From NCBI GenBank assembly GCA_035362115.1, contig DAOSDD010000005.1, forward strand, positions 1 to 41,848: a stretch of DNA of 41,848 bases, in the 5' to 3' direction. The notes under the pieces were generated by a model. That model searched no databases. It was not told the origin of the DNA and saw only the letters and a list, made by a program, of their open reading frames with translations. Origin of the DNA: DUMC01 sp035362115. GTDB taxonomy: Bacteria > Bacillota > Clostridia > Acetivibrionales > DUMC01. Position numbers and translations under genes: made by a program. Below are positions 16,779 through 24,266 of this stretch, piece by piece (positions within the stretch are counted from its first letter, which is position 1; every line of letters starts with the position of its first letter).

Positions 16779-17138
16779 ATGCAGCTTCTGGTATTAGTGC
16801 TTAACAAAGTAGAGTTGCTTGACGAGTTACTAAAAAGTTTTGTTAGTGCCGGCATTAAGGGTGCAACCATCCTTGACAGCATGGGTATGGCAAGAGCACT
16901 GACTTCCGGTGGGAATGAAGATATCCCGATTTTTGGATCATTAAGACTGATTCTGAATGAAGGACATCCCTATAATAAAACCTTATTTGTTGTACTTAAA
17001 GATGATGAGGTTAATATTTGTGTCAGGTGTATACGGGAAGTTGTCGGGGATCTGAACAAGCCAGATGTTGGGATTTTATTCACAGTACCTGTGAATTTTA
17101 TTGAAGGTCTTACTAAAAAGAACCAGGAGGGCAAATAG
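16779..17138 (+). CDS. P-II-like signalling protein linked to a cation/proton antiporter
   Basis: A 119-residue protein with the P-II (ferredoxin-like) pattern: an N-terminal strand-helix MQLLVLVLNKVELLDELL, then SAGIKGATILDSMGMARAL where P-II proteins have the strand before the T-loop, and a final KPDVGILFTVPVNFIEGL matching the usual GxIFVxPV strand. The T-loop region is shortened, there is no uridylylated tyrosine, and the canonical basic B/C-loop motif (TGKxGDGKI) is replaced by NKPDVG, so it is a divergent P-II-like protein rather than GlnB/GlnK. It lies 12 bases before the antiporter gene, suggesting that it binds and regulates that transporter, as SbtB does for SbtA. ATG at 16779 follows GGAAAGGA at 16761-16768. 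Confidence 0.75.
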   Translation: MQLLVLVLNKVELLDELLKSFVSAGIKGATILDSMGMARALTSGGNEDIPIFGSLRLILNEGHPYNKTLFVVLKDDEVNICVRCIREVVGDLNKPDVGILFTVPVNFIEGLTKKNQEGK

Positions 17139-17150
17139 GAAAAAACATCA

Positions 17151-18350
17151 ATGAACACATTATTTTATGTATCAATAGTTCTGTTAGCGGGGCTTTTAAC
17201 TGCTAAGCTTACATCCCTTGCCAAATTGCCTAATGTAACAGGTTATTTGGTGGGGGGGTTAATTATAGGCCCTAGTATTCTAAGAGTTGTTCCAAAAGAT
17301 GCAGTAACACATATGGGAATTATATCTGAAGCGGCTTTAGGAATGATAGCATTTAGTATTGGCAGTGAGTTCAGTTTTAAGCATTTAAAACAACTTGGTT
17401 CCGGAATTATTACTCTCACTGTAATACAAGCTTTATCAGCTTTTGCTGCTATTGTGACTGCAATAGTATTAATTTTCGGCAAGAGTATAGAGGTAGGTCT
17501 GGTGCTTGGAGCTATCGGAGTAGCAACCGCACCTGCAGCGACTTTACTTGTTGTAAGACAGTATAAGGCCAGTGGCCCGGTTGTAGACACACTATTACCG
17601 GTTGTGGCTATTGATGATGCTGTTGGTATTATGGTATTTGGACTTTGCATGGCTGTAGCGAAGGCTGTACATATGCCCGAACAGAATGTTTCACTGGCAA
17701 TGTCAATTATTAAGCCAATATGGGAAATAGGGCTGGCAGTTATTATTGGCTTTCTCCTTGGGCTGCTATTATCTTTCATTGCGACCAAAGTAAGGGGAGA
17801 TGAAGAATTACTTGGTATATCACTTGCTATGGTTTTTATGGGAGTAGCCCTGGCAGGTAAATTTGGCGTGTCATCATTGCTATTATGTATGACTATGGGT
17901 GGAGTGCTAACCAACCTTGCATCTAATTCACAGAAGGTATTTAGTATGGTTGACAGATTTACACCTCCGATATATGTAGCTTTTTTTACGCTGTCAGGAG
18001 CTGATCTGGACTTAAGCATACTGAAAAGCGTAGGTCTATTAGGAATAGGCTACATAATTTCAAGGTCAATAGGAAAAATTGTAGGAGCATATGTTGGAGC
18101 TAAAATTATCAAGGCCCCTCCTACAGTGCAGAAATATCTGGGAATAACCCTTCTGCCCCAGGCAGGAGTTGCTATAGGATTATCTCTGGTAGCTCAGAGT
18201 GTTTTACCTGAATTTGGAGCATCTATTAGAACTGTTGTATTATTTGCAACACTAATATATGAGCTTGTAGGGCCTGTACTTACTAAGATAGCCTTAACAG
18301 GAGCCGGTGAAATACAGCCTGTGAAAAGCAAGGCACAGCTTACACGGTAA
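17151..18350 (+). CDS. cation:proton antiporter, CPA2 (Kef/NhaS-like) family
   Basis: A 399-residue integral membrane protein with about 12-13 helices, exchanging Na+ or K+ for H+. The N-terminal LPNVTGYLVGGLIIGPS is the CPA2 signature, ATAPAATLLVVRQ marks the unwound helix, and the ion-binding pair D155-D156 lies in VVAIDDAVGI. Unlike Kef proteins it lacks a C-terminal RCK/TrkA_N domain, ending soon after the last helix, so regulation may come from the separate P-II-like protein just upstream. ATG at 17151 is 10 bases after AGGA (17137-17140), with a stronger AGGAGG farther upstream at 17125. Transcription ends at a clear terminator at 18426. Confidence 0.92.
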   Translation: MNTLFYVSIVLLAGLLTAKLTSLAKLPNVTGYLVGGLIIGPSILRVVPKDAVTHMGIISEAALGMIAFSIGSEFSFKHLKQLGSGIITLTVIQALSAFAAIVTAIVLIFGKSIEVGLVLGAIGVATAPAATLLVVRQYKASGPVVDTLLPVVAIDDAVGIMVFGLCMAVAKAVHMPEQNVSLAMSIIKPIWEIGLAVIIGFLLGLLLSFIATKVRGDEELLGISLAMVFMGVALAGKFGVSSLLLCMTMGGVLTNLASNSQKVFSMVDRFTPPIYVAFFTLSGADLDLSILKSVGLLGIGYIISRSIGKIVGAYVGAKIIKAPPTVQKYLGITLLPQAGVAIGLSLVAQSVLPEFGASIRTVVLFATLIYELVGPVLTKIALTGAGEIQPVKSKAQLTR

Positions 18351-18425
18351 ATTTCAGACAAAGGCTGTGCATAATGTGGAATCACAGGTATATGTGCAGA
18401 TGAATACGCGCGAATGTACAGGTAA

Positions 18426-18449
18426 GGCAGGAATAATTCCTGCCTTTTT
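18426..18449 (+). terminator. rho-independent terminator after the antiporter gene
   Basis: GGCAGGAAT and ATTCCTGCC form a nine-pair stem with a one-base centre, followed by TTTTT. It sits between the convergent antiporter and hypothetical genes. Confidence 0.85.
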
Positions 18450-18498
18450 CCGTTTCTCTTTATCCATAGTGTCAAGAAGTCTCTCACTTATGCCAATG

Positions 18499-19209
18499 TT
18501 ACTTTGTGCTCTTCTGCATAATAATTTGGTCTGTCTGCAGTTTTATTTCCAAATATTGAGCGCTTTCAGCTTTTGCGGGAGAGATAACAATGTCAAAATT
18601 TGTCCATTCACCAGGACGGAGGACATTTGAAACAGAAAAGTCAGCACTGCTTAATGACTTATCCCAATCATCATGATTTATAGATTTATCTTCACGATCA
18701 TATTTTACACCCCACCTGACTTTTAGTTTGCAGCCATTGTAAACGCAGTTCTGAGGATTGCCTAATCTGAAATACAATTTATAACCTTCTCCTTGTAGTT
18801 CTGCTTTATCTAATATTAAAAAGAACATGCCTGTACTTGTATCTATTCTTGCGAAGCCCTTACCTGATTCAGAAACATTAAAAACTGCTTTATTGAATTG
18901 ATCAAGCATTAGTTTGGTAAGAGCTAAATCTGTCATCGTTTTTATTTTAAACTCATTGTAATCTTTCAGTTCTGGAATTTCGCTCGTGTTGTTGTTATCC
19001 TTACTCTTATATTTGTTTAAATCCGCTGTTAATGTTTCTATTTCACCTTTCAATCCAGAAATTGCCTTATTCATTGCAACATAATTATACACTCCAAATA
19101 TGGATGTAAAAATTAATAATACACTAAAGGCAATAATCAGGATTTTTTTTATTAAAGCCACATTATTTCGTATAGGTCCTATTACTTTTTCTAAATTTAA
19201 TTGTAACAC
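18499..19209 (-). CDS. membrane-anchored hypothetical protein, possibly DUF3251-like
   Basis: A 236-residue protein of unknown function. A short basic N-terminus is followed by one membrane segment (residues about 22-46, ILIIAFSVLLIFTSIFGVYNY), a coiled-coil-like stretch (AISGLKGEIETLTADLNKYK), and a C-terminal domain of about 130 residues presumably outside the membrane, with ARIDTSTGMFFLILDKAEL and a YNGCKLKVRWGVKYD stretch. The wording of that domain recalls DUF3251 proteins, but this is from memory and not certain. The start is a GTG at 19209 preceded by GAGGTGGAG on the minus strand. It stands alone, convergent with the antiporter and divergent from the next gene. Confidence 0.7.
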   Translation of the reverse strand: MLQLNLEKVIGPIRNNVALIKKILIIAFSVLLIFTSIFGVYNYVAMNKAISGLKGEIETLTADLNKYKSKDNNNTSEIPELKDYNEFKIKTMTDLALTKLMLDQFNKAVFNVSESGKGFARIDTSTGMFFLILDKAELQGEGYKLYFRLGNPQNCVYNGCKLKVRWGVKYDREDKSINHDDWDKSLSSADFSVSNVLRPGEWTNFDIVISPAKAESAQYLEIKLQTDQIIMQKSTK

Positions 19210-19580
19210 TTTTTACTCCACCTCACAAAATGCTTATTTTTTTGATGATAAAAATTGGTTTCAAATATTAAATAGTACTTTAATACTATAAATAACGACT
19301 AAATAACGTCTAAATAATATCAGACCTTATTTATCGGTAAATTATAAATCGCTCTACTAATATTATAAATTAGCCTACTACTATTCTACAATTAAACAGT
19401 GTTATTATGCAAACTATTTCTTAAAATCTTCTAAAAATATTAACTCATTGATAATGTACAGAATAGACAAAAATAATATGTTATTTTAATAAATTTTTAA
19501 CAAAAACATTGAATCTTTTTGCTAAAATAGCATGTATAATATAAAATGGATTTTATTTTTAACATAAGGGGAAATGATTC
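19210..19580. other. 371-bp divergent intergenic region with direct repeats
   Basis: No gene is seen. Two 20-base direct repeats start at 19341 and 19362 (ATTATAAATCGCTCTACTA and ATTATAAATTAGCCTACTA, 21-base period), next to a short AATAACGACT/AATAACGTCT repeat (19290-19312). A TATAAT at 19535-19540 is the likely -10 of the DUF3298-type gene; its -35 (TTGAAT at 19509) is 20 bases away, longer than ideal. Confidence 0.5.
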
Positions 19581-20339
19581 ATGAAGGGAAATACAATTTT
19601 AATTAATATATTAATGATGGCTGTAATTTTTGTGCTGGCTTTTTCTTTTGTTGCTGTATTAAGGCATACATTGGCTGATAACAATATATTCGCTGAAGTA
19701 GCATCGGAGACCTCCTTGAAAATTACTGAGAAGCAAATAAAGGAAACGAAAGGCAACCTTGATATGGAATTTAGCATTCCTGTTATTGAAGGGCTTGCAG
19801 ATAAGGAAATACAGTCAAGCATTAATTCTATGCTGGAAAATGATATAGAATCTTTTAGAAAGTATATGATTGAACTTTCTGCTACAGATACAGATAGCAG
19901 TATTAATATGAAATATATAGCTAAGACAAGCTATAAAATTAATAAAAAAAGCAGAAACCTGTTAAGTATTTCTGTAATCTACTATCAGGACACCGGTGGA
20001 GCTCATGGCATTTATGACATGGTTGCGTATAACTTTGACATTCGAAATGGTTCTTTATTGGAACTTGATGATCTATTTGAAAATAAGGATGGGTATAAAG
20101 ATATTATTAATGAAGAAATAAGAAGGCAGATATGTGAAAATAAGGGAAAGATCGAGTACTTTAGTGGTGATAGTGGCTTCAAATCAATTTCCAGCCATCA
20201 GCCTTTCTATATTAATGATGGTAAACTGGTAATTTATTTTAGTTTATATGAAATAGCACCTTATTCATCTGGAATACCCGGGTTTGAGATACCATTTACA
20301 TTATTTGAAGAAAATCTAAACGAGATTATAGCACAGTGA
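19581..20339 (+). CDS. membrane-anchored DUF4163/DUF3298 (RsiV/PdaC-like) protein
   Basis: A 252-residue protein with one N-terminal membrane segment (ILINILMMAVIFVLAFSFVAVL) and an extracytoplasmic region. A DUF4163-like half (EFSIPVIEGLADKEIQSSIN) is followed by the DUF3298 half with YYQDTGGAHGIYDMVAYNFD, LLELDDLFENKDGYKDIINEEI and YSSGIPGFEIPF near the end, all hallmarks of the family. DUF3298 domains occur in the anti-sigma factor RsiV, where the domain binds lysozyme, and in PdaC peptidoglycan deacetylase. Here neither a sigma-binding tail nor a deacetylase domain is present, so only an envelope role can be suggested. ATG at 19581 follows AAGGGGAAA. No sigma factor gene is adjacent. Confidence 0.85.
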   Translation: MKGNTILINILMMAVIFVLAFSFVAVLRHTLADNNIFAEVASETSLKITEKQIKETKGNLDMEFSIPVIEGLADKEIQSSINSMLENDIESFRKYMIELSATDTDSSINMKYIAKTSYKINKKSRNLLSISVIYYQDTGGAHGIYDMVAYNFDIRNGSLLELDDLFENKDGYKDIINEEIRRQICENKGKIEYFSGDSGFKSISSHQPFYINDGKLVIYFSLYEIAPYSSGIPGFEIPFTLFEENLNEIIAQ

Positions 20340-20468
20340 AGTCAAATTAAAAATTGATTATTTGTGCAATATGTTAATTGAAGTCTTTGTTAATATATGT
20401 TATATATAATAGGGTAAATTACGAAAATGTTGAATAGCAAAATAAAATCCTAGGGGGGTGCAGGTTAC

Positions 20469-20726
20469 ATGAGTATGTTTGAAATGCTTATGCTTTTGTG
20501 TTTTGGAGCAGCTTGGCCGGTATCTATATATAAATCATATACATCAAGAAAGAATAGTGGAAAAAGTCTGGGTTTCCTTATTATTATCCTTATAGGATAT
20601 ATATCGGGAGTTATTCATAAGATTTTGTATAGCCGTGATCCCGTTATCGTGCTTTATATTCTAAATAGTATAATGGTTTCAATAGATATTGCATTATACT
20701 TCAGGAATAAAAAAGCTTCAAATTAA
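20469..20726 (+). CDS. small PQ-loop-like (SemiSWEET-type) membrane protein
   Basis: An 85-residue protein with three likely membrane helices: 5-20, 34-50 and 58-78. The first helix ends in WPVSIYKSYTSRKNSGKSL, which has the layout of a PQ-loop (proline, two to three residues on a lysine, then a short basic loop with a serine-glycine pair). SemiSWEET sugar transporters are of this size and dimerise. The classical PQ pair reads PV here, so the assignment is by pattern only and transport activity is not shown. ATG at 20469 follows TAGGGGGG at 20452-20458. A bidirectional terminator follows. Confidence 0.65.
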   Translation: MSMFEMLMLLCFGAAWPVSIYKSYTSRKNSGKSLGFLIIILIGYISGVIHKILYSRDPVIVLYILNSIMVSIDIALYFRNKKASN

Positions 20727-20785
20727 AAGGACCTGTACTCTTTGCAGTAAATTTGCAGTATATTAAATGCAAAACCAGGCGAAAA

Positions 20786-20826
20786 AGAAGCAAGCATTAT
20801 TTAAACAGCTTGCTTCTATATTTTTC
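20786..20826. terminator. bidirectional rho-independent terminator
   Basis: AGAAGCAAGC (20786-20795) pairs with GCTTGCTTCT (20808-20817) around a 12-base loop. The plus strand continues into TATATTTTTC and the minus strand into TTTTTCGCC, so it can serve both convergent genes. The right arm and loop include the last codons and stop of the queT gene. Confidence 0.8.
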
Positions 20827-21285
20827 AAGTTGCATCATTAAGATATAACCTACACCATAGCAGGCAACAGCTTGTCCAAGAGCAACCCAACCCATTGCAA
20901 CAAGTACAGATACCTTCAGAATATAACTTAACATGATTCCTACTACCACTGCATTAACCAGCACCGGAGGTAATGGTACAAGATACCGTTTAGGCATTTT
21001 ATAGGACAATATAGCTGCAATTAATGTGGCAAGACTGCCAAAAATTATATCTAAAGGTCCATTCCCTCCAATAATATTGGAAATTATGCATCCGATAAAA
21101 AGGCCCGGAATTGCAGCGGGTGTAAATGCAGGCAATACTGTAAGAGCTTCGGCAATTCTAACTTGGAACAATCCATAACTTATAGGTGAAAACACGATTG
21201 TCAGGACTGCATAAATTGCTCCTATAACAGCTGCTTCAGTAATAAATCTGAGGCTCTTGTTTTTTTTATTCACAAATTTATACAT
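20797..21285 (-). CDS. queT: QueT family transporter (ECF S-component for queuosine precursor)
   Basis: A 162-residue membrane protein with about five or six helices that matches QueT, the substrate-binding S-component of an ECF transporter for a queuosine precursor; the energising EcfA/EcfT subunits would be shared and encoded elsewhere. Recognisable stretches are AAVIGAIYAVLTIVFSPIS, QVRIAEALTVLPAFTPAAI, IGCIISNIIGGNGPLDIIFG and PLPPVLVNAVVVG. A short basic tail (KYRSKLFK) ends it. ATG at 21285 follows AAAGGGATG on the minus strand. A minus-strand promoter at 21437-21465 gives a leader of about 145 bases that holds a long palindrome but, as far as I can see, not the preQ1-I riboswitch. Confidence 0.9.
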   Translation of the reverse strand: MYKFVNKKNKSLRFITEAAVIGAIYAVLTIVFSPISYGLFQVRIAEALTVLPAFTPAAIPGLFIGCIISNIIGGNGPLDIIFGSLATLIAAILSYKMPKRYLVPLPPVLVNAVVVGIMLSYILKVSVLVAMGWVALGQAVACYGVGYILMMQLEKYRSKLFK

Positions 21286-21308
21286 AAAACATCCCTTTCA
21301 GCAAGATC

Positions 21309-21334
21309 CATCTTATAATAATTATTATAAGATG
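21309..21334. promoter_or_regulatory. perfect 26-bp palindrome in the queT leader
   Basis: CATCTTATAATAA followed directly by TTATTATAAGATG is a perfect palindrome without spacer. It begins 24 bases upstream of the queT start codon (minus strand). It could be an operator or, in RNA, an AU-rich hairpin that hides the ribosome site. Confidence 0.7.
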
Positions 21335-21436
21335 ATCAACTTTAAACTTCATAATTATTATTTGCAGTTGTCAGCAGTAATAACTGTATTTATACAAATA
21401 ATTATGCAAGTAATTACGCAAATTAACATGGAAATA

Positions 21437-21465
21437 ATCATATCATCGTTTATTGCATTTTTCAA
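21437..21465 (-). promoter_or_regulatory. sigma-A-type promoter of queT
   Basis: On the minus strand TTGAAA (21465-21460) and TATGAT (21442-21437) are exactly 17 bases apart. Confidence 0.65.
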
Positions 21466-21642
21466 TAAGCTCAGTTAATATATCTATATATGCTTAATAC
21501 TACTATGTCAATTTAGAGAGCGATGTCTTCTGTGATATTTTTTTGTTGTTCTTCGGCAAAACACATAATAATAAAGTAGTATTAAATAAAGCAATATTAA
21601 ATGATATTAATAGAAATTCCTAAAGGAAGGGGTTTATATAAA

Positions 21643-22731
21643 ATGATTGAAAATTCAAAAGTAGCAGTATTGGAGACAACTCCTGAGACCGTAATCGAAG
21701 ATTACAAGAAGCTTATGAGGATGTCGGATTATGATAAGTATTTAAAAAAGGACAGGCCAACCATACTTAAAAATAACATATCATGGCATTTCCCTTATCC
21801 GGGAGCAAACACTACTCCCTGGCAGATGGAGGCAGTTATACAGTGCCTGCGTGAAGATGGCTATAAAGATATAGTTTGTGTTGAAAATAAAACTGTTGTA
21901 ACAAATGCGTATAAAGGTGAAAGACTTAACAAATATGTTGATATATTTAAAAAGTATAATATACCTGTTTTATATAACTTCAAGGAAGAGGATATGAAAT
22001 GGGTTAAATATGAACCAAAAGGGGAAATACTGGTACTTGACAAGATTTTCCCGGATGGCATATATATACCTGATTATTTTTTTGATAAAAATATAATACA
22101 TCTGCCTACCATGAAGTGTCACATTTATGCCACAACAACAGGAGCAATGAAAAATGCTTTCGGAGGTCTGCTGAACACAAAAAGACACTACTGTCACAGT
22201 GAAATCCATAAAACACTTGTAGACCTTCTTACCATACAAAAGGAAATTCACTCTGGGATATTTGCAGTAGTTGATGGAACTGTATCGGGAAATGGGCCTG
22301 GCCCAAGAACTATGAAGCCGGCTGTTACAAATTATATATTGGCAGGGGGAGATCAGGTCGCTGTTGATGCGGTATCCTCAAAAATTATGGGATTTGACCC
22401 AATGAGCCTTGAATACATTAGAGAAGGAAACAATGCAGGTCTGGGCAATGGAAGGATGGAGAATATTGAAGTAGTTGGTGAAGATATTTCAAATGTAAAT
22501 TGGGGATATACAGTAGGAGATAATACAGCAAGCAAAGTAGGGGATCTGTTATGGTTTGGACCGTTAAAAAAGCTCCAGAGACTTATGTTCCATACTCCAA
22601 TAGTTAATATCTTTATTTGGGGTTCGGCATTCTATCATGATGTTATATGGTATAATTTGCAAGGTAAAAAAGTGGTAAAAGATTATCAGAATAATACCCA
22701 ATGGGGCAGGCTTTTTAAGTCGTATAAATAG
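21643..22731 (+). CDS. DUF362 domain-containing protein
   Basis: A 362-residue protein whose DUF362 domain covers most of its length: NNISWHFPYPGANTTPWQ, the central LPTMKCHIYATTTGAMKNAFGG stretch split around HLPTMKCH, FAVVDGTVSGNGPGPR, and GGDQVAVDAVSSKIMGFDP. The family often carries iron-sulfur domains; here no CxxCxxC ferredoxin motif is present. The function is unknown; the conserved lysine and glycine-rich signature suggest an enzyme or maturation factor. I placed the start at the ATG at 21643 after AAAGGAAGGGG (21620-21630); an in-frame ATG at 21601 lacks a ribosome site. Its neighbours do not form an obvious pathway with it. Confidence 0.88.
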   Translation: MIENSKVAVLETTPETVIEDYKKLMRMSDYDKYLKKDRPTILKNNISWHFPYPGANTTPWQMEAVIQCLREDGYKDIVCVENKTVVTNAYKGERLNKYVDIFKKYNIPVLYNFKEEDMKWVKYEPKGEILVLDKIFPDGIYIPDYFFDKNIIHLPTMKCHIYATTTGAMKNAFGGLLNTKRHYCHSEIHKTLVDLLTIQKEIHSGIFAVVDGTVSGNGPGPRTMKPAVTNYILAGGDQVAVDAVSSKIMGFDPMSLEYIREGNNAGLGNGRMENIEVVGEDISNVNWGYTVGDNTASKVGDLLWFGPLKKLQRLMFHTPIVNIFIWGSAFYHDVIWYNLQGKKVVKDYQNNTQWGRLFKSYK

Positions 22732-22778
22732 GGAAACCAAACTGCTTTTCAAGTACAGCTTGTTACAGATGGTCATTT

Positions 22779-22822
22779 GTGGATCGATGCATTATCAAAT
22801 GTGGATCGATGCATTATCAAAT
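22779..22822. repeat. exact 22-bp tandem duplication
   Basis: GTGGATCGATGCATTATCAAAT occurs twice head to tail (22779-22800 and 22801-22822; the unit is split here as GTGGATCGATG and CATTATCAAAT). It lies in the non-coding gap between the convergent DUF362 and epimerase genes. Confidence 0.85.
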
Positions 22823-22857
22823 CTAGCTCATGAAGAGCTAAAGAAACATGTTGAAAG

Positions 22858-22886
22858 GGTAGGAAGAGTTATTTATACTTCCAACC
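22858..22886. terminator. possible bidirectional terminator hairpin
   Basis: GGTAGGAAG pairs with CTTCCAACC with one mismatch around an 11-base loop, between two convergent genes. T-runs on either side are poor, so the role is uncertain. Confidence 0.4.
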
Positions 22887-22924
22887 TCTTATTCCTGGAA
22901 CCGTTCCTTTGTTTCGTTGTTTTA

Positions 22925-24112
22925 TTATTCCTCCAAAAGCTGCATACAGAATAACAGGGCTCTTGGCAGATGAAATGGTCCTTTCCACATGGAGCCCTTT
23001 AAAGTATGCGATACAGTTCCATCTCTATGTAGATATCCGTACCATTCGCCATATTCCTTATCCGGGAACCTGCTGAAAGCCCAACTGTGAACCTTTTCAT
23101 ACCAATCCATATATTCCTGTTTCCCCGTATATTTATGTGCAAGAAGAAGGGCATAGAGAGCTTCTGTATGAGGCCACCATAGTTTCATATCCCATTCAAG
23201 CTGTTCCTCCGGTCTTCCGTCTATATCCACAAAATATAAAATTCCGCCGTATTCCTTATCCCAGCCAAGGTCCAGTGACCAGTTCAATATATCCAGGGCT
23301 TTCTGCATAAGGGCATCATCCTTTTGGTACTTTGCTTCTTTCATCAGGAACCATGATGCTTCTATTGAGTGCCCGGGGTTTATGCACCTTCCTGCAGGAG
23401 TATCCAATCTTTCACCATTTAAGCCTACTGTTTCAAAGAGAGCTTTTACTTCCGGTTTTAGGAAATCTTTTAGTATTTCATCTACAAGTCTCTTTGCGAT
23501 ATGATCATATGCATTTCCTGCATTTCCCATGTCTGTTTCTCTTAAGATATAGTTGGTATTCAGTAATATCATAGGAACAGCCATGGCTTTTGATGCTCTT
23601 GTTTCTGCATAGACCTTGGGTGTTATCTTATATGGGTCATTTGCAGAATTTTCATAAATTGACAATACCATTTTATATATGCTTTTAGCCTTATCAAGAG
23701 CAGCTGTATTACCTGTAGTTTTGTAATATTCTGCCAGAGCAATTATAGCAAAGGTTTCACTAAACAAGTAACGCCTTTTCCTAAGAGGTTTCCCGTCCTG
23801 TGTTACCTGGAAGAACATACGGCCATCATCATCAAAACAATGCTTCATAATAAAATTATATCCCAGGTGGGCTGCTTCAAGCCATTCATCTTTTTTACCC
23901 AAAGTATTGCAGAGCCTTGAGTAAATCCACAATCCCCTGCCTTGAAACCAAACAGATTTATCTGTATTGAAGACTTTCCCTGTCCGGTCAACACTAGTAA
24001 GATAACCACCGTATTTGTGGTCAAGAGAATGATTTAGCCAAAATGGTATACAATCATCCAATAAAGAGCTTTTGTAGAATTTGTAAAGCTCATTTTTTCG
24101 GTTTTTATCCAT
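22925..24112 (-). CDS. N-acylglucosamine 2-epimerase (AGE/renin-binding protein) family enzyme
   Basis: A 395-residue cytoplasmic (alpha/alpha)6-barrel enzyme interconverting N-acylglucosamine and N-acylmannosamine. The two catalytic histidines of the family, H248 in NPGHSIEASWF and H381 in WKGPFHLPRAL, fall at the expected positions, and FQGRGLWIYSRL, SETFAIIALAEYY and WWPHTEALYALL are also conserved. Length matches the family. Cellobiose 2-epimerases are relatives but the HLPRAL ending fits AGE better. ATG at 24112 follows GGAGGT on the minus strand. No sialic acid (nan) genes are nearby, so the physiological substrate is open. It lies downstream of a chemoreceptor gene, separated by a nested inverted repeat. 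Confidence 0.9.
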   Translation of the reverse strand: MDKNRKNELYKFYKSSLLDDCIPFWLNHSLDHKYGGYLTSVDRTGKVFNTDKSVWFQGRGLWIYSRLCNTLGKKDEWLEAAHLGYNFIMKHCFDDDGRMFFQVTQDGKPLRKRRYLFSETFAIIALAEYYKTTGNTAALDKAKSIYKMVLSIYENSANDPYKITPKVYAETRASKAMAVPMILLNTNYILRETDMGNAGNAYDHIAKRLVDEILKDFLKPEVKALFETVGLNGERLDTPAGRCINPGHSIEASWFLMKEAKYQKDDALMQKALDILNWSLDLGWDKEYGGILYFVDIDGRPEEQLEWDMKLWWPHTEALYALLLAHKYTGKQEYMDWYEKVHSWAFSRFPDKEYGEWYGYLHRDGTVSHTLKGSMWKGPFHLPRALLFCMQLLEE

Positions 24113-24156
24113 ATTATTTTACCTCCAAAGACGTTTTGATGTAGTAAGTAGTATTT

Positions 24157-24225
24157 GACACCATAAATATCATTAATTATATTTTACACATTAAATATAA
24201 TTCCTGCAATTATATTTATGGTGTC
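24157..24225. repeat. nested inverted repeat between chemoreceptor and epimerase genes
   Basis: GACACCATAAATAT (24157-24170) and ATATTTATGGTGTC (24212-24225) are perfect 14-bp arms. Inside lies a second perfect pair, AATTATATTT (24175-24184) and AAATATAATT (24193-24202). It could end the chemoreceptor transcript, act as an operator for the epimerase gene, or be a miniature element; no T-run typical of terminators follows. Confidence 0.7.
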
Positions 24226-24266
24226 ACCGCAGATCCTGGCATAATTAAATCCGGCATCTATTTTAC

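Noticed and set aside
17243..18019. 258-codon open frame on the minus strand
   Set aside because: It lies wholly inside the antiporter gene, opposite strand, with serine/isoleucine/threonine-rich meaningless text and no ribosome site: a shadow of the real gene.
21286..21436. preQ1-I riboswitch upstream of queT
   Set aside because: I looked for the short hairpin-plus-A-rich tail consensus on the minus strand and did not find it; other preQ1 classes cannot be excluded by eye.
22760..22954. 64-codon frame in the DUF362-epimerase gap
   Set aside because: It reads through the 22-bp tandem duplication and into the antisense of the epimerase gene, and has no ribosome site.
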